From Fulvivirga sp. M361 (lineage in GTDB: Bacteria > Bacteroidota > Bacteroidia > Cytophagales > Cyclobacteriaceae): a stretch of DNA of 64,000 bases. The stretch is from contig NZ_VKDC01000002.1 of assembly GCF_007097395.1 (NCBI RefSeq), positions 62,001 through 126,000 on the forward strand, written 5' to 3'. Below, piece after piece: positions 16,903 to 25,391 of this stretch; the first letter of the stretch is position 1; every line of letters begins with the position of its first letter. A program made the position numbers and the translations under genes. The notes beneath the pieces were generated by a model, which searched no databases, had not been told where the DNA came from, and worked only from the letters and a program-made list of their open reading frames with translations.

Positions 16903-18972
16903 TTACCAAATATTCACACGGATGCTATCCGCACGATACATACCATCACCGGGTTTGATATCAAATGCCTGGTAGAATGACTCAAGATTGGCTAAAGGCC
17001 CGTTCGCCCGGTACATACCCGGTGAATGTGGGTCTGTTAAAACCTGCGTTCTTAATGTTTCATCTTTATATTTGATTCTCCAGACCGTCGCCCAGGATAT
17101 GAAAAAGCGCTGCTCAGGAGTAAACCCATCGATCGTTTCCGGTTTCCCGTTTTGTAAGAAAAAACGTTGTAAACCGTCATATGCAGCATTAACTCCTCCA
17201 AGGTCTCCTATGTTTTCCCCGAGTGTAAACTCACCATTCACATTTACACTATCCAGAGGTTCGTAGGCGTTGTATTGCTCCACAAGCTTACCTGTTCGAG
17301 CTTTGAAGCTTTGTGCATCTTCATCAGTCCACCAGTTCTTTAAGTTACCCTCAGCATCAAATCTGCTCCCCTGATCATCGAAACAGTGAGATATTTCATG
17401 GCCAATAACTGCACCTATACCACCGTAATTCACCGCTTCATCAGCAAGGTAGTTATAGAAGGGAGGCTGTAAAATAGCTGCCGGAAATACAATTTCATTG
17501 AAAAGTGGATTAAAATACGCATTGACCGTTTGAGGTGTCATACCCCACTCCTTCCTGTCAACAGGTTTGCCTAGTTTTGCTACTTGATATTCGAATCCAA
17601 ATTTAGTGGCGTTAAGGATATTTTGTATGTAAGAAGATTTCTCAGGGTCATTTTCTACCGTTAACCTGGAATAATCTCTCCACTCATCCGGATAACCAAT
17701 CTTAACGGTCATCGTTTTTAATTTCTCAAGTGCCTTTTCTTTAGTGGAATCTGTCATCCAATCCAGGTTTTTGATCCTATCGGCAAAAGCCAACTTGATG
17801 TTTTCTACCATCTCCCGGGCTTTTTTCTTGGCTTCGGCAGGAAATACCTGATCTACATAAAGCTTACCGATAGCCTCACCCAATGATCCGTTCGTAGTTT
17901 CAAGGACACGCTTCCATCTGGGGCGCATTTCTTCAACGCCTCTAAGCTCTTTATTGTAAAAGTCAAAGTTGGCACTTACATATTCATTACTTAAGAAGCC
18001 GGCAGCTCCATTTACCGCTTGCCACCTCAGGTATTCTTTCCAATTGCTTACAGGAACCTCATTTATTACGCGTTGTACCTCTACCATAAATTTAGGTTGG
18101 GTAATGATCAAAGTATCCAGACCATTTACACCAATATCTGCAAGGTATTCTGACCAGTCAAAAGCTGGAACTATCTCATTAAGTTCTGTCAAAGACATTT
18201 TATTATACAGGGCTGGAATGTTCCTTTGCTCCACATTAGTCATAGACGCTTCTGCCAAACCTGTTTCCAGGTCCATGATCCTATCTGCTTGTTCATCTGC
18301 CATTTCCGGAGAATCTCCCAATAGCTGAAGCATCCTGGATACATGTTTGATGTATTTTTCTCTTATCTCAACAGATTTTGAATCCGTTTTAGTATAATAA
18401 TCTCTATCCGGAAGACCTAAACCTCCCTGACCTATATAAGCCGCCATCATTTTACTGTTCTTCAAATCTGCCAGAATGAAAAAGTTGAAGAATGCTCCCC
18501 CACCGTAACTCTGTTGATGAGAGAGGTATTTTTGAAGGTCCTTTTTATCTTTGATCTTATCAATTTGATCAAAAAATGATTGAAGCGGTGTAATACCTGC
18601 ACGTTCCGCCAGTAGCGAATCCATACCTATACTATAAAAATCAGCTGCTTTCCTTTGGTCGGTACCTTCACCATATTGCTCATCTTTAGCGGCATTTTCC
18701 AATACACTCAACACCGTTTCATTGGTCATTTCACGAAGTTCATTGAAACTTCCCCAGCGACCCTGATCTCCCGGGATTTCCGTCTCATCGACCCAGCCTC
18801 CATTGACGAACTTAAAAAAGTCATCCGCAGGGCTCACAGTAGAATCCATATAGTCCGTATTAATGGCCATTACCTTTTCTTCTGTTGCCTCCTCCTTAGC
18901 AGGCCCACATGAAACAAATAGCGATGCTCCGAAACTGCCAACTAAACATGTTACTAGTATGTTGATTTTCAT
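16903..18972 (-). CDS. M13 family zinc metallopeptidase lipoprotein (PepO/neprilysin-like)
   Basis: The zinc motif HEISHCFDDQG and the third ligand region ENIGDLGG (ExxxD) define an M13 endopeptidase. NAYFNPLFNEIVFPAAILQPPF is the substrate-binding NAYY-like strand. The 689-residue length fits the family. A lipoprotein signal is present (ILVTCLVGSFGASLFVSC), so the enzyme is likely anchored in the periplasm or outer membrane and degrades short peptides. The C-terminus ends in IW, close to the conserved C-terminal hydrophobic tripeptide of neprilysins. It is transcribed toward the trp promoter. No terminator is evident in the ~70 bp between its stop and the trp -33 element. Confidence 0.94.
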   Translation of the reverse strand: MKINILVTCLVGSFGASLFVSCGPAKEEATEEKVMAINTDYMDSTVSPADDFFKFVNGGWVDETEIPGDQGRWGSFNELREMTNETVLSVLENAAKDEQYGEGTDQRKAADFYSIGMDSLLAERAGITPLQSFFDQIDKIKDKKDLQKYLSHQQSYGGGAFFNFFILADLKNSKMMAAYIGQGGLGLPDRDYYTKTDSKSVEIREKYIKHVSRMLQLLGDSPEMADEQADRIMDLETGLAEASMTNVEQRNIPALYNKMSLTELNEIVPAFDWSEYLADIGVNGLDTLIITQPKFMVEVQRVINEVPVSNWKEYLRWQAVNGAAGFLSNEYVSANFDFYNKELRGVEEMRPRWKRVLETTNGSLGEAIGKLYVDQVFPAEAKKKAREMVENIKLAFADRIKNLDWMTDSTKEKALEKLKTMTVKIGYPDEWRDYSRLTVENDPEKSSYIQNILNATKFGFEYQVAKLGKPVDRKEWGMTPQTVNAYFNPLFNEIVFPAAILQPPFYNYLADEAVNYGGIGAVIGHEISHCFDDQGSRFDAEGNLKNWWTDEDAQSFKARTGKLVEQYNAYEPLDSVNVNGEFTLGENIGDLGGVNAAYDGLQRFFLQNGKPETIDGFTPEQRFFISWATVWRIKYKDETLRTQVLTDPHSPGMYRANGPLANLESFYQAFDIKPGDGMYRADSIRVNIW

Positions 18973-18978
18973 AAATTT

Positions 18979-19010
18979 TATATTTATTTAGCTAAATTGA
19001 AGAATGCAAA
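18979..19010 (-). promoter_or_regulatory. Possible promoter of the M13 peptidase gene
   Basis: TTTG (19010-19007 on the minus strand), a 20-nt gap and TAAATATA (18986-18979) fit the Bacteroidota pattern with two mismatches in the -7 box. It would place the start site only a few bases before the ATG at 18972. Confidence 0.35.
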
Positions 19011-19134
19011 CGGTTTAAAACACAGATGTTACGCTAACGGTCGCATGTCCTGATGAATTATAAATTTGACAGACTGTGCTGTTTATCAAACCTTAAGGCC
19101 GGATGAGTGTTTATTTAGAGGAAAAGAAATAATT

Positions 19135-19611
19135 ATGGCAAAGGCTAATTTTGTACTTATAGAAGCGCTGAGAAACACAGCCAAAACACTGGCAACCAGT
19201 GAATCCTATCAATGGGGACATATGGGCAGTTGTAACTGTGGGCATTTGGCACAGGAGTTAACAAAACTAAATAAAAGTGAGATACATACACGGGCTATGC
19301 AAAAATATGGGGACTGGAATGAACAACTCAATGACTACTGTCCTACCAGCGGCCTTTTAATGGATGATCTCATCACTGAGTTATTAAGCTATGGACTGGA
19401 CACAGATGATCTGAAACACCTGGAAAAGCTTTCAGATCAGCGTGTATTGCGTATGTTACCTATCGGAGAGCGTCATTTGATACATAACAGGCGCGATGAT
19501 GTGGTAAAGTACCTGGAGGCATGGGTCAATATGCTGGAAGAGTCCCTTGTTGAGAATATACAGGTACCCGTACCCAGATCCCAGGAAAAGGAACCTGTTG
19601 AAATCGCATAA
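19135..19611 (+). CDS. Conserved hypothetical protein with CxCGH motif
   Basis: I do not recognise a named family. The frame is open from 19066, but the ATG at 19135 (MAKANFVLIEALRNTA) begins an obviously protein-like helical sequence, while the upstream 23 codons do not, so I use 19135 (158 residues). No signal peptide or membrane segment is seen, so it is probably cytoplasmic. The segment WGHMGSCNCGHLAQELT holds two Cys and two His within nine residues and could bind a metal. The rest is rich in Leu, Asp and Glu and predicted helical, with an unstructured PVPRSQEKEP tail. It stands alone on the plus strand between the M13 peptidase and another small unknown gene. Confidence 0.7.
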   Translation: MAKANFVLIEALRNTAKTLATSESYQWGHMGSCNCGHLAQELTKLNKSEIHTRAMQKYGDWNEQLNDYCPTSGLLMDDLITELLSYGLDTDDLKHLEKLSDQRVLRMLPIGERHLIHNRRDDVVKYLEAWVNMLEESLVENIQVPVPRSQEKEPVEIA

Positions 19612-19702
19612 TTTGAAACACTGGTCAATAAATAAGAAGCTTGAAGGTAGAAAAGCTATTTTTACGTTTCATTATTGCATGTGAGTTACAATCGTTTCTA
19701 TT

Positions 19703-19930
19703 ATGGTCCATGAATACTTTAAAAGAAATTTTAACGGGTTTAAAGTATTAGTGCAAGTCAATCCTGCTAATTTCTCAGGGATGGAACTTACTATTAATAA
19801 CAATGGCACGGTTGAGAAAAGAAAAATGCGCTTCGATGAAGAAATATTTGAAGACCTGGAAGAGGATGGGTTTGAACCTGCCAGCCCACTGGAATTCAAC
19901 TTGTACTTAAAAGGTCTGGCAAAATATTAA
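19703..19930 (+). CDS. Small conserved-looking hypothetical protein (75 aa)
   Basis: The 75-residue product (MVHEYFKRNFNGFKVL, then QVNPANFSGMELTINNNG) has the alternating strand/helix character of a small folded alpha/beta protein with an acidic segment FDEEIFEDLEEDG. No signal peptide, membrane segment or known motif is seen. Its stop overlaps the stop of the convergent gene at 19927 by 4 bp. No function is assigned; coding status rests on composition and placement. Confidence 0.6.
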   Translation: MVHEYFKRNFNGFKVLVQVNPANFSGMELTINNNGTVEKRKMRFDEEIFEDLEEDGFEPASPLEFNLYLKGLAKY

Positions 19931-20280
19931 TGTGCTTCCCATTCCAATGTATATTTAGCATTTCTACTTTCTTTGAGATCAAGATCGGTTCTGTACGGCC
20001 CTCCTTTTTCATTAATTAGCATGTTGAACGTACCCAGGTGATCATTGGGACTGAAAAAATCATAGTCCCATAACTCTAATACGATACTTTCATTTTGTTC
20101 TATTTGTGGTATCCTAAAATTTAAAGTGTGCTTTCCAACAGTAATTTTCTTGTACTTCTTATCTGAAGGCCATATTTTTTTTCCCTGGTAACATATGAAG
20201 ATCTCATCAGCTTTCCTTTCATCCTGGCGATAACAATGAAGTGTAATTATATCAAGATTAAATTGATTTTTTTTATCCAT
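19927..20280 (-). CDS. Small C2-like beta-sandwich protein
   Basis: The 117-residue product shows a beta-strand pattern with DEIFICYQGKKIWPSDKKYK and VLELWDYDFFSPNDHLGTF. The second stretch, a hydrophobic strand followed by aspartates and a D-x-L-G-x-F ending, is the C2-domain pattern used for Ca2+ or lipid binding. There is no signal peptide. The match is structural rather than to a named family, so a C2-like fold is an inference. It is convergent with, and overlaps by 4 bp, the small gene at 19703. The SRP RNA promoter lies about 170 bp to its right, pointing away. Confidence 0.6.
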   Translation of the reverse strand: MDKKNQFNLDIITLHCYRQDERKADEIFICYQGKKIWPSDKKYKKITVGKHTLNFRIPQIEQNESIVLELWDYDFFSPNDHLGTFNMLINEKGGPYRTDLDLKESRNAKYTLEWEAH

Positions 20281-20452
20281 GGAGGTATCTTAAGTCAAAA
20301 AAGTATCTTTCTAAGTAAATAAAAAGTACTAAAACCAAAAAAAATTTACAACAGATATGAAGTTCAGAATTTATTTTCAGACTGTCAACAGTTTTTAAAA
20401 CTAATGTTGATTTGCAGGAAATGAACGTTGTTCCATTTAAATAATCAGTTCC

Positions 20453-20484
20453 TTTCTCGAATTGCTCAATTCCTCTTACATTTG
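20453..20484 (+). promoter_or_regulatory. SRP RNA promoter
   Basis: TACATTTG at 20477-20484 is a perfect -7 box ending 5 nt before the predicted 5' end of the RNA. A weak -33 element (TTTC at 20453-20456) lies 20 nt upstream of it. Confidence 0.6.
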
Positions 20485-20488
20485 CATC

Positions 20489-20587
20489 GGCAAATCAGTA
20501 CGATCAGCTCCTGCTGAACTCCCCCAGGACCGGAAGGTAGCAAGGGTAAGCGGTTGTAGCGGTGCGATACTTGATTTGCCTTTTTTT
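20489..20587 (+). ncRNA. ffs: Signal recognition particle RNA (4.5S-type)
   Basis: The conserved SRP core CCAGGACCGGAAGGTAGCAA (20524-20543) with its GGAA tetraloop and asymmetric internal loop is present. The ends GGCAAATCA (20489-20497) and TGATTTGCC (20572-20580) pair to close a single long hairpin of about 92 nt, and seven T follow directly, giving an intrinsic terminator. This is the short bacterial form lacking the Alu domain. It works with Ffh and FtsY in membrane protein targeting. It is encoded immediately upstream of the transaldolase gene, a stretch an ORF finder would wrongly include in that gene. Confidence 0.93.
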
Positions 20588-20626
20588 CTTTGTCACTATA
20601 TTTTAACCCTTACATACAATCAAACT

Positions 20627-21283
20627 ATGAAGTTCTTTATAGACACCGCCAATCTGAACGATATCAAAGAAGCTTACGATCTGGGAGTTCTGGACGGAGT
20701 TACTACCAATCCATCGTTAATGGCAAAAGAAGGAATAAGTGGAGAAGAAAATGTCAGAGCACATTATAAAGCAATATGCGACATCGTAGATAATAATGTG
20801 AGTGCAGAGGTAATTTCTACTGAATACGACTCCATTATTAAAGAAGGTAAGGAATTGGCTAAAATAGATGATAAGATCGTAGTGAAGGTACCTATGATCA
20901 AAGATGGTGTTAAGGCGATCAAACATTTCAGCAATGAAGGAATCCGTACAAACTGTACATTAGTTTTTTCGGCAGGTCAGGCTATTCTGGCGGCCAAAGC
21001 TGGTGCCAGTTACCTGTCTCCATTCATAGGTCGATTAGATGATATTTCACACGATGGACTTTCTTTGATCGAACAAATCGTTCAGATCTATGATAACTAT
21101 GGTTTTGAAACAGAAATATTGGCAGCGAGTGTCAGACATACCATGCATTTGATCCAATGTGCTGAAATCGGCGCAGATGTAGTAACTTGTCCTTTGAACG
21201 TAATCACCGGATTGCTGAAGCATCCACTGACTGACTCGGGATTAGAAAAATTCTTAGCCGATCATAAAAAAGCGAATAGCTAG
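20627..21283 (+). CDS. tal: Transaldolase, small (FSA/TalC-like) type
   Basis: The 218-residue protein belongs to the short transaldolase / fructose-6-phosphate aldolase group. It starts [16 protein letters not shown], has [13 protein letters not shown], the Schiff-base lysine Lys87 in [28 protein letters not shown] and ILAASVRH, all diagnostic. It exchanges three-carbon units between sugar phosphates in the non-oxidative pentose phosphate pathway. The frame is open further upstream (to 20462), but that part is the SRP RNA gene, so I use ATG 20627. FtsE follows after 39 bp. Confidence 0.95.
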   Translation: MKFFIDTANLNDIKEAYDLGVLDGVTTNPSLMAKEGISGEENVRAHYKAICDIVDNNVSAEVISTEYDSIIKEGKELAKIDDKIVVKVPMIKDGVKAIKHFSNEGIRTNCTLVFSAGQAILAAKAGASYLSPFIGRLDDISHDGLSLIEQIVQIYDNYGFETEILAASVRHTMHLIQCAEIGADVVTCPLNVITGLLKHPLTDSGLEKFLADHKKANS

Positions 21284-21322
21284 TCGTTGCTGATAAATAC
21301 AATACTTTAAAAAGAAACACGT

Positions 21323-22036
21323 ATGTCTTTTTCATCAGGACCAGTCATAAGTGTGCAGAAGGCAAGCATTTTCCAAGAGGATATTGCAGTGTTAAACAAT
21401 GTGAATTTTGACATTGAGAAAGGGGAATTTGTGTTTCTTGTTGGCCGTACGGGCGGTGGTAAATCATCTTTGTTAAAAACAATATATGCCGACCTTCCTT
21501 TCCGGTCTGGCCAGATGCAAGTAGCCGGATACAATATAGGTAAAATACAAGCTTCTGAAGTTCCTATGCTCAGAAGAAAAGTAGGGATCATCTTCCAGGA
21601 CTTTCAGCTTTTTCCAGATCGTACTGTAGCTGAAAATCTCAATTTTGTACTCAAGGCCACAGGTTGGAAAGATAGTGCAAAGATCAAAGCACGACAAGCG
21701 GAAGTATTAATGCAGGTAGGTCTTGGTTCTGCGGGTCCCAAACTGCCTCACCAACTTTCCGGGGGAGAACAACAGCGTGTAGTTATAGCCAGGGCTTTAC
21801 TTAATGAGCCTTTAATATTAGTGGCAGATGAACCTACCGGCAACCTGGACCCGGAAGTATCCACAGGCATTTTCAAAATTTTCCAGGACATCAATAAGAG
21901 CGGAACAGCAGTACTAATGGCAACACATGATCATTCACTGGTGAAAAATTACGGGTACCGTGTTTTGAAATGTGAAAAAGGAAAGATCCTGGATTCTAAA
22001 ACAGCTTCTTTTAGTTTGAATACTGAAAGCTTTTAG
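21323..22036 (+). CDS. ftsE: Cell division ABC ATP-binding protein FtsE
   Basis: A small single-domain ABC ATPase (237 residues) with Walker [11 protein letters not shown]-loop [18 protein letters not shown], signature LSGGEQQR and Walker [15 protein letters not shown] followed by ATHDH. The [12 protein letters not shown] segment and size are those of FtsE rather than of LolD or MacB. FtsE pairs with the membrane protein FtsX to control peptidoglycan hydrolases at the septum. No ftsX is adjacent, which is common in Bacteroidota. The gene ends 4 bp into the convergent anti-sigma-like gene. Confidence 0.86.
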   Translation: MSFSSGPVISVQKASIFQEDIAVLNNVNFDIEKGEFVFLVGRTGGGKSSLLKTIYADLPFRSGQMQVAGYNIGKIQASEVPMLRRKVGIIFQDFQLFPDRTVAENLNFVLKATGWKDSAKIKARQAEVLMQVGLGSAGPKLPHQLSGGEQQRVVIARALLNEPLILVADEPTGNLDPEVSTGIFKIFQDINKSGTAVLMATHDHSLVKNYGYRVLKCEKGKILDSKTASFSLNTESF

Positions 22037-22566
22037 ATTTCTACCTCAACGCCATCATTATTTTCGATGGCACCCTCGTCATCTTCTTCTAATTCAGCTA
22101 GTTTTTTATTGAGTATATCAATACGGACTACGAGGTTAAGTAAAAGGGCGTCAACCACTTTTTTACTAGGATTGGTTTGGAGTTCATCTTTTAGTACTTC
22201 ATACATCGCGTCCAAATTCTGAAGGTCCTGTTCATAGCCATAATCAATCTCTATATTTTCCTCGAAGCTGTCAATCAAGTTTTTTTTCTGAGAGATCATT
22301 TCAAAATAAAACGATTCGATATCGTTAAAGTCAGAGGATATCTTTTCTTTCTGTGCCAGAAGGTTAGTTTTCTTATCCCAGTCGTTTTTGAAAAGTAAAA
22401 AAACACTGATCAGGAAAAAAGTGATAGCAGCAGCTTTCCAAAGCCATTGAAAATTCTTTTTACGGGAGACCTGACGTATTATCCCATTCCATACCCCTTC
22501 AGATGGCTCCTCTGTATCAAACTTCTGCCTGTTAACGGTAATAAATTTCTCAAGTTCGTCTTTCAT
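22033..22566 (-). CDS. Putative membrane anti-sigma factor
   Basis: The 177-residue protein has a short cytoplasmic N-terminus (MKDELEKFITVNRQKFDTEEPSEGVW), one membrane helix (WKAAAITFFLISVFLLF, about residues 43-59) and a periplasmic coiled-coil-like domain rich in Asp, Glu and Leu. No zinc-binding HCC motif is present. Its start overlaps by 4 bp the end of the ECF sigma gene just upstream, the normal position for a cognate anti-sigma factor. Function is inferred mainly from this pairing and topology. Confidence 0.7.
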   Translation of the reverse strand: MKDELEKFITVNRQKFDTEEPSEGVWNGIIRQVSRKKNFQWLWKAAAITFFLISVFLLFKNDWDKKTNLLAQKEKISSDFNDIESFYFEMISQKKNLIDSFEENIEIDYGYEQDLQNLDAMYEVLKDELQTNPSKKVVDALLLNLVVRIDILNKKLAELEEDDEGAIENNDGVEVEI

Positions 22567-23105
22567 AGCGATTGCTGCTTAAGAAGTAGTCTAATTTTGT
22601 TCTTAGCCCTATTATATTGAGACTTTGAAGTAGACTCTGTGATTCCCAATATATGGGATATTTCCCCATGATCATAACCTTCTAACATGTACAAGGAAAA
22701 GACCACACGATAGCCATCCGGTAACTGCTCAATTGCTTCTTTTACTTTTTGAACGGTGCATTCATCCTGTTTAGTATCCTCTTCTTCAATTACTTCATTC
22801 TCAGGGGTTAATTCTTCCAGATCCACCCTTTTCTTTTTCAGGAAGTTGATGGATTTATTGATCACAATACGCTTTAGCCACGCTCCGAAGGTGGCTTCCC
22901 CCTGGTAAGAGCTTAAGTTACGAAAGGCACTTACAAAAGCTTCTTGTAACACATCTTCGGCATCGCTATGATCATTAGTGATACGATAGCATATGTTGAA
23001 CATGGCCCTGGAATATGAAGTATACAATTGCCTCTGGGCCGAAGCATCTCCTTCCAGGCATCGATCTATTAAATCGGCATGTATATTATGAAACTTCTGT
23101 CTCAA
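22563..23105 (-). CDS. ECF RNA polymerase sigma factor, RpoE-like
   Basis: Region 2 is complete (YRITNDHSDAEDVLQEAFVSAFRN, then GEATFGAWLKRIVINKSINFLKKKR). Region 4 carries the helix-turn-helix (LPDGYRVVFSLYMLEGYDHGEISHILGITESTSKSQYNRAKNKI in segments). The start codon is TTG at 23105: no ATG or GTG lies at a sensible distance, and the sequence before the TTG is not protein-like. A rare start may limit expression of the regulator. The downstream membrane protein overlaps by 4 bp and is the likely anti-sigma partner, suggesting an envelope-stress type module. Confidence 0.92.
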   Translation of the reverse strand: MRQKFHNIHADLIDRCLEGDASAQRQLYTSYSRAMFNICYRITNDHSDAEDVLQEAFVSAFRNLSSYQGEATFGAWLKRIVINKSINFLKKKRVDLEELTPENEVIEEEDTKQDECTVQKVKEAIEQLPDGYRVVFSLYMLEGYDHGEISHILGITESTSKSQYNRAKNKIRLLLKQQSL

Positions 23106-23161
23106 TCCGGTCTACATTCCAAATAAAGACCCGTAATAAGAACAAAAGTTGCATACAAAAA

Positions 23162-23869
23162 TTATTTATCCATGTTTTTTAGTTTTTCCTGGGCCAAAGG
23201 AAAATCAGGAGCTAGTGCCAAGGCCTCATTATAACGTTTTTTAGCGCCTTCTTTATCCCCTTGCTCTTTGAGGACCATTCCCTTTAAAGAAAGGAGTGCA
23301 GCCTTGATAGGAAACTCTTTCTGTTCATTATTCTCCAGTGTGTAGACACTTTTAAGTTCTTCTGCTTCCTTTTTTCCCATCAAGATGTCTATGTTGGTGG
23401 TACATTCAGTATACTTTTTAAGGTCAAACTGCAAAAAAGCTATTTTGTAAAGTGTCTGAAAGTCATCGGTATTTAAATATAATGTTTCATATCTCTCTAG
23501 CGCTTTATCTTTCAAACCAAGGTTTTCATAAGATATCCCCCCTATTTCCAGAGCACCTGTATGGGCAGGTTTTACAGACAAAATATCATTGGCACTTAAC
23601 ACTGCTGATGCATATTGCTGATTTTGCACATACAATAATGAGAGGGAATAAAGTATTGAGTCATTTTGCGGATTTTCTACCAGGAGGTTATATAAAGCGT
23701 GTTTAGCCACGTCATAGTCATTGTATCTTATCGCCACCTGGTAGGTGCGCGCATAGTGGGCAGAAAAAACTTGTCCGGTAGTAGGTTTAGGGGTTTGTTT
23801 CTGCTCTTCCTGAGCGTAAGTAGCGGTTACGAAACAAACAAATAGTATTCCCAAATATCTCTTAATCAT
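23162..23869 (-). CDS. Secreted TPR-repeat protein
   Basis: The ATG at 23869 gives a clean signal peptide (MIKRYLGILFVCFVTATYAQ). A longer frame to 23908 would overlap the cca gene and bury the signal, so I reject it. The mature part has four to five TPR-like helical pairs, for example ALYNLLVENPQNDSILYSLSLLY, LSVKPAHTGALEIGGISYENLG, KALERYETLYLNTDDFQTLYKIA and AKKRYNEALALAPDFPLAQEKL. TPR proteins of this kind scaffold complexes in the periplasm. No enzymatic domain is seen. It follows cca closely on the same strand, so both may be co-transcribed. Confidence 0.82.
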   Translation of the reverse strand: MIKRYLGILFVCFVTATYAQEEQKQTPKPTTGQVFSAHYARTYQVAIRYNDYDVAKHALYNLLVENPQNDSILYSLSLLYVQNQQYASAVLSANDILSVKPAHTGALEIGGISYENLGLKDKALERYETLYLNTDDFQTLYKIAFLQFDLKKYTECTTNIDILMGKKEAEELKSVYTLENNEQKEFPIKAALLSLKGMVLKEQGDKEGAKKRYNEALALAPDFPLAQEKLKNMDK

Positions 23870-23897
23870 CTTCTTATTTTTTTGATCTGCAAAAGTA

Positions 23898-25319
23898 TTA
23901 TTTTTCACTCACTAATTCCAACCCATTTTTTTTACCTACTTCAATCATCAACTTCCATGCCTCATTTTTAGTATTCTTTATATCTCCTTCCAAAATGGCC
24001 TCTTTGATCTCTTCTTTAATCGTACCTATAATTCTTCCGGGTTTTAAATTGAAAGCCTGCATAATCTCTTGTCCGGATATGGGTGGCTGGAAATTTCTTA
24101 CATGGTCTTTTTCCTCTACCTCCAGGAGCTTCTTTTCAACTTTGCTGAAATTGCTCAGGTATTTTTTTACTTTATCCGGGTTCTTGGAAGTAATGTCTGC
24201 CCTGCATAACTTCATTAAATCATCAATATCTTCACCCGCTTCAAATAATAGTCTGCGCAATGCTGTATCCGTTATATTATCCTTTACTAATGCTATCGGT
24301 CTGAGGTGGAGTTTTACCAATTTTCTAACATATTCCATTTTATCATTCAGTGGTAATTTCAACCTTCTGAATATCTTGGGCACCATACGTGCTCCCTTAT
24401 CTTCATGCCCGTGAAAGGTCCAGCCTACTTTGTTATTGAATCGCTTTGTAGGTGGCTTTGCAATGTCATGTAAAATTGCTGCCCAACGCAACCAAAGGTC
24501 GTTAGAGTACTCACATAGGTTATCCAACACCTGTAGTGTATGATAGAAATTGTCCTTATGAGATTTACCATTGATCGTCTCCACCCCGTGTAATGCCACC
24601 ATTTCAGGAAATATTATTTTTAGCAACCCGGTATGGAACAAAAGTTTAAACCCATAAGACGGTTGAGAAGACATAATGATCTTATTGAGCTCCTCTGTAA
24701 TTCTTTCTACAGAAACAATTTTAATTCGTTCTACATTATTTACAATCCCTTCATAGGTATCAGGATCAATATCAAACATCAGTTGTGAAGCAAAACGAAT
24801 ACCACGCATCATACGCAACGGATCATCTGAAAACGTAATGTCAGGACTCAACGGGGTTTTTATCATCTTCCTTTTCAAATCACGCACTCCGTTGAAAGGG
24901 TCTACCAGCTCTCCATAGTTATTATCATTCAAACTAATAGCCATGGCATTGATGGTAAAATCACGTCGATTTTGATCATCTTCCAGTGTACCATCTTCTA
25001 CGAGCGGCTTCCTGGAATCATTTCGATACGATTCTTTCCGGGCTCCTACAAATTCCAGCTCCCAGTCCTTATACTTGATCATAGCCGTCCCGAAATTCTT
25101 AAATACACTTACACGTGCGCCTTTTATTTCACGGGCTAAGTTCTCTGCCAGTTCAATTCCACTACCAACACAAACAAAATCTACATCTTTTGAAGGTCTT
25201 TTTAGTAAAATATCGCGTACCCAACCTCCTACCACGTAGGTCTCAAGGCTTTCCTGCCGGGCCACTTTTTTCACCAATGCAAATACCGGGTTATCACTAA
25301 GAGATGAGGAGTAATTCAT
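23898..25319 (-). CDS. cca: CCA tRNA nucleotidyltransferase
   Basis: This adds or repairs the 3' CCA of tRNA. The nucleotidyltransferase motif is [22 protein letters not shown] (GG, then DxD). [13 protein letters not shown] and [15 protein letters not shown] follow, and an HD phosphohydrolase domain starts near [13 protein letters not shown] with HGHEDKG. The 473-residue length with HD domain matches the Bacteroidota enzyme. It has its own likely promoter at 25360-25389. A hairpin just upstream of the start probably ends the PorP operon. Confidence 0.94.
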   Translation of the reverse strand: MNYSSSLSDNPVFALVKKVARQESLETYVVGGWVRDILLKRPSKDVDFVCVGSGIELAENLAREIKGARVSVFKNFGTAMIKYKDWELEFVGARKESYRNDSRKPLVEDGTLEDDQNRRDFTINAMAISLNDNNYGELVDPFNGVRDLKRKMIKTPLSPDITFSDDPLRMMRGIRFASQLMFDIDPDTYEGIVNNVERIKIVSVERITEELNKIIMSSQPSYGFKLLFHTGLLKIIFPEMVALHGVETINGKSHKDNFYHTLQVLDNLCEYSNDLWLRWAAILHDIAKPPTKRFNNKVGWTFHGHEDKGARMVPKIFRRLKLPLNDKMEYVRKLVKLHLRPIALVKDNITDTALRRLLFEAGEDIDDLMKLCRADITSKNPDKVKKYLSNFSKVEKKLLEVEEKDHVRNFQPPISGQEIMQAFNLKPGRIIGTIKEEIKEAILEGDIKNTKNEAWKLMIEVGKKNGLELVSEK

Positions 25320-25320
25320 A

Positions 25321-25362
25321 AAAACATTGCCCTTGTTTAAAGCAGGCTACATACAAGGGCAA
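25321..25362 (-). terminator. Intrinsic terminator after the PorP/T9SS operon
   Basis: On the minus strand TTGCCCTTGT (25362-25353) pairs with ACAAGGGCAA (25336-25327), a perfect 10-bp stem with a 16-nt loop, followed by TGTTTT. It lies 30 bp past the PorP stop codon and just before the cca start. Confidence 0.65.
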
Positions 25363-25389
25363 AGTTACTATTAAATGAGAAAGCCGAAA
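25360..25389 (-). promoter_or_regulatory. Likely cca promoter
   Basis: TAACTTTG (25367-25360 on the minus strand) is a perfect -7 box, with TTTC 18 nt upstream (25389-25386) as an imperfect -33 element. The start site would fall within the terminator hairpin, about 35-40 nt before the cca ATG. Confidence 0.5.
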
Positions 25390-25391
25390 GG

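Noticed and set aside
20462-20626. Upstream extension of the transaldolase reading frame
   Set aside because: The stretch is the SRP RNA gene and its terminator; transaldolase homologues begin at [10 protein letters not shown] (20627).
23870-23908. Longer start of the TPR protein overlapping cca
   Set aside because: It would bury the clear signal peptide that begins at 23869.
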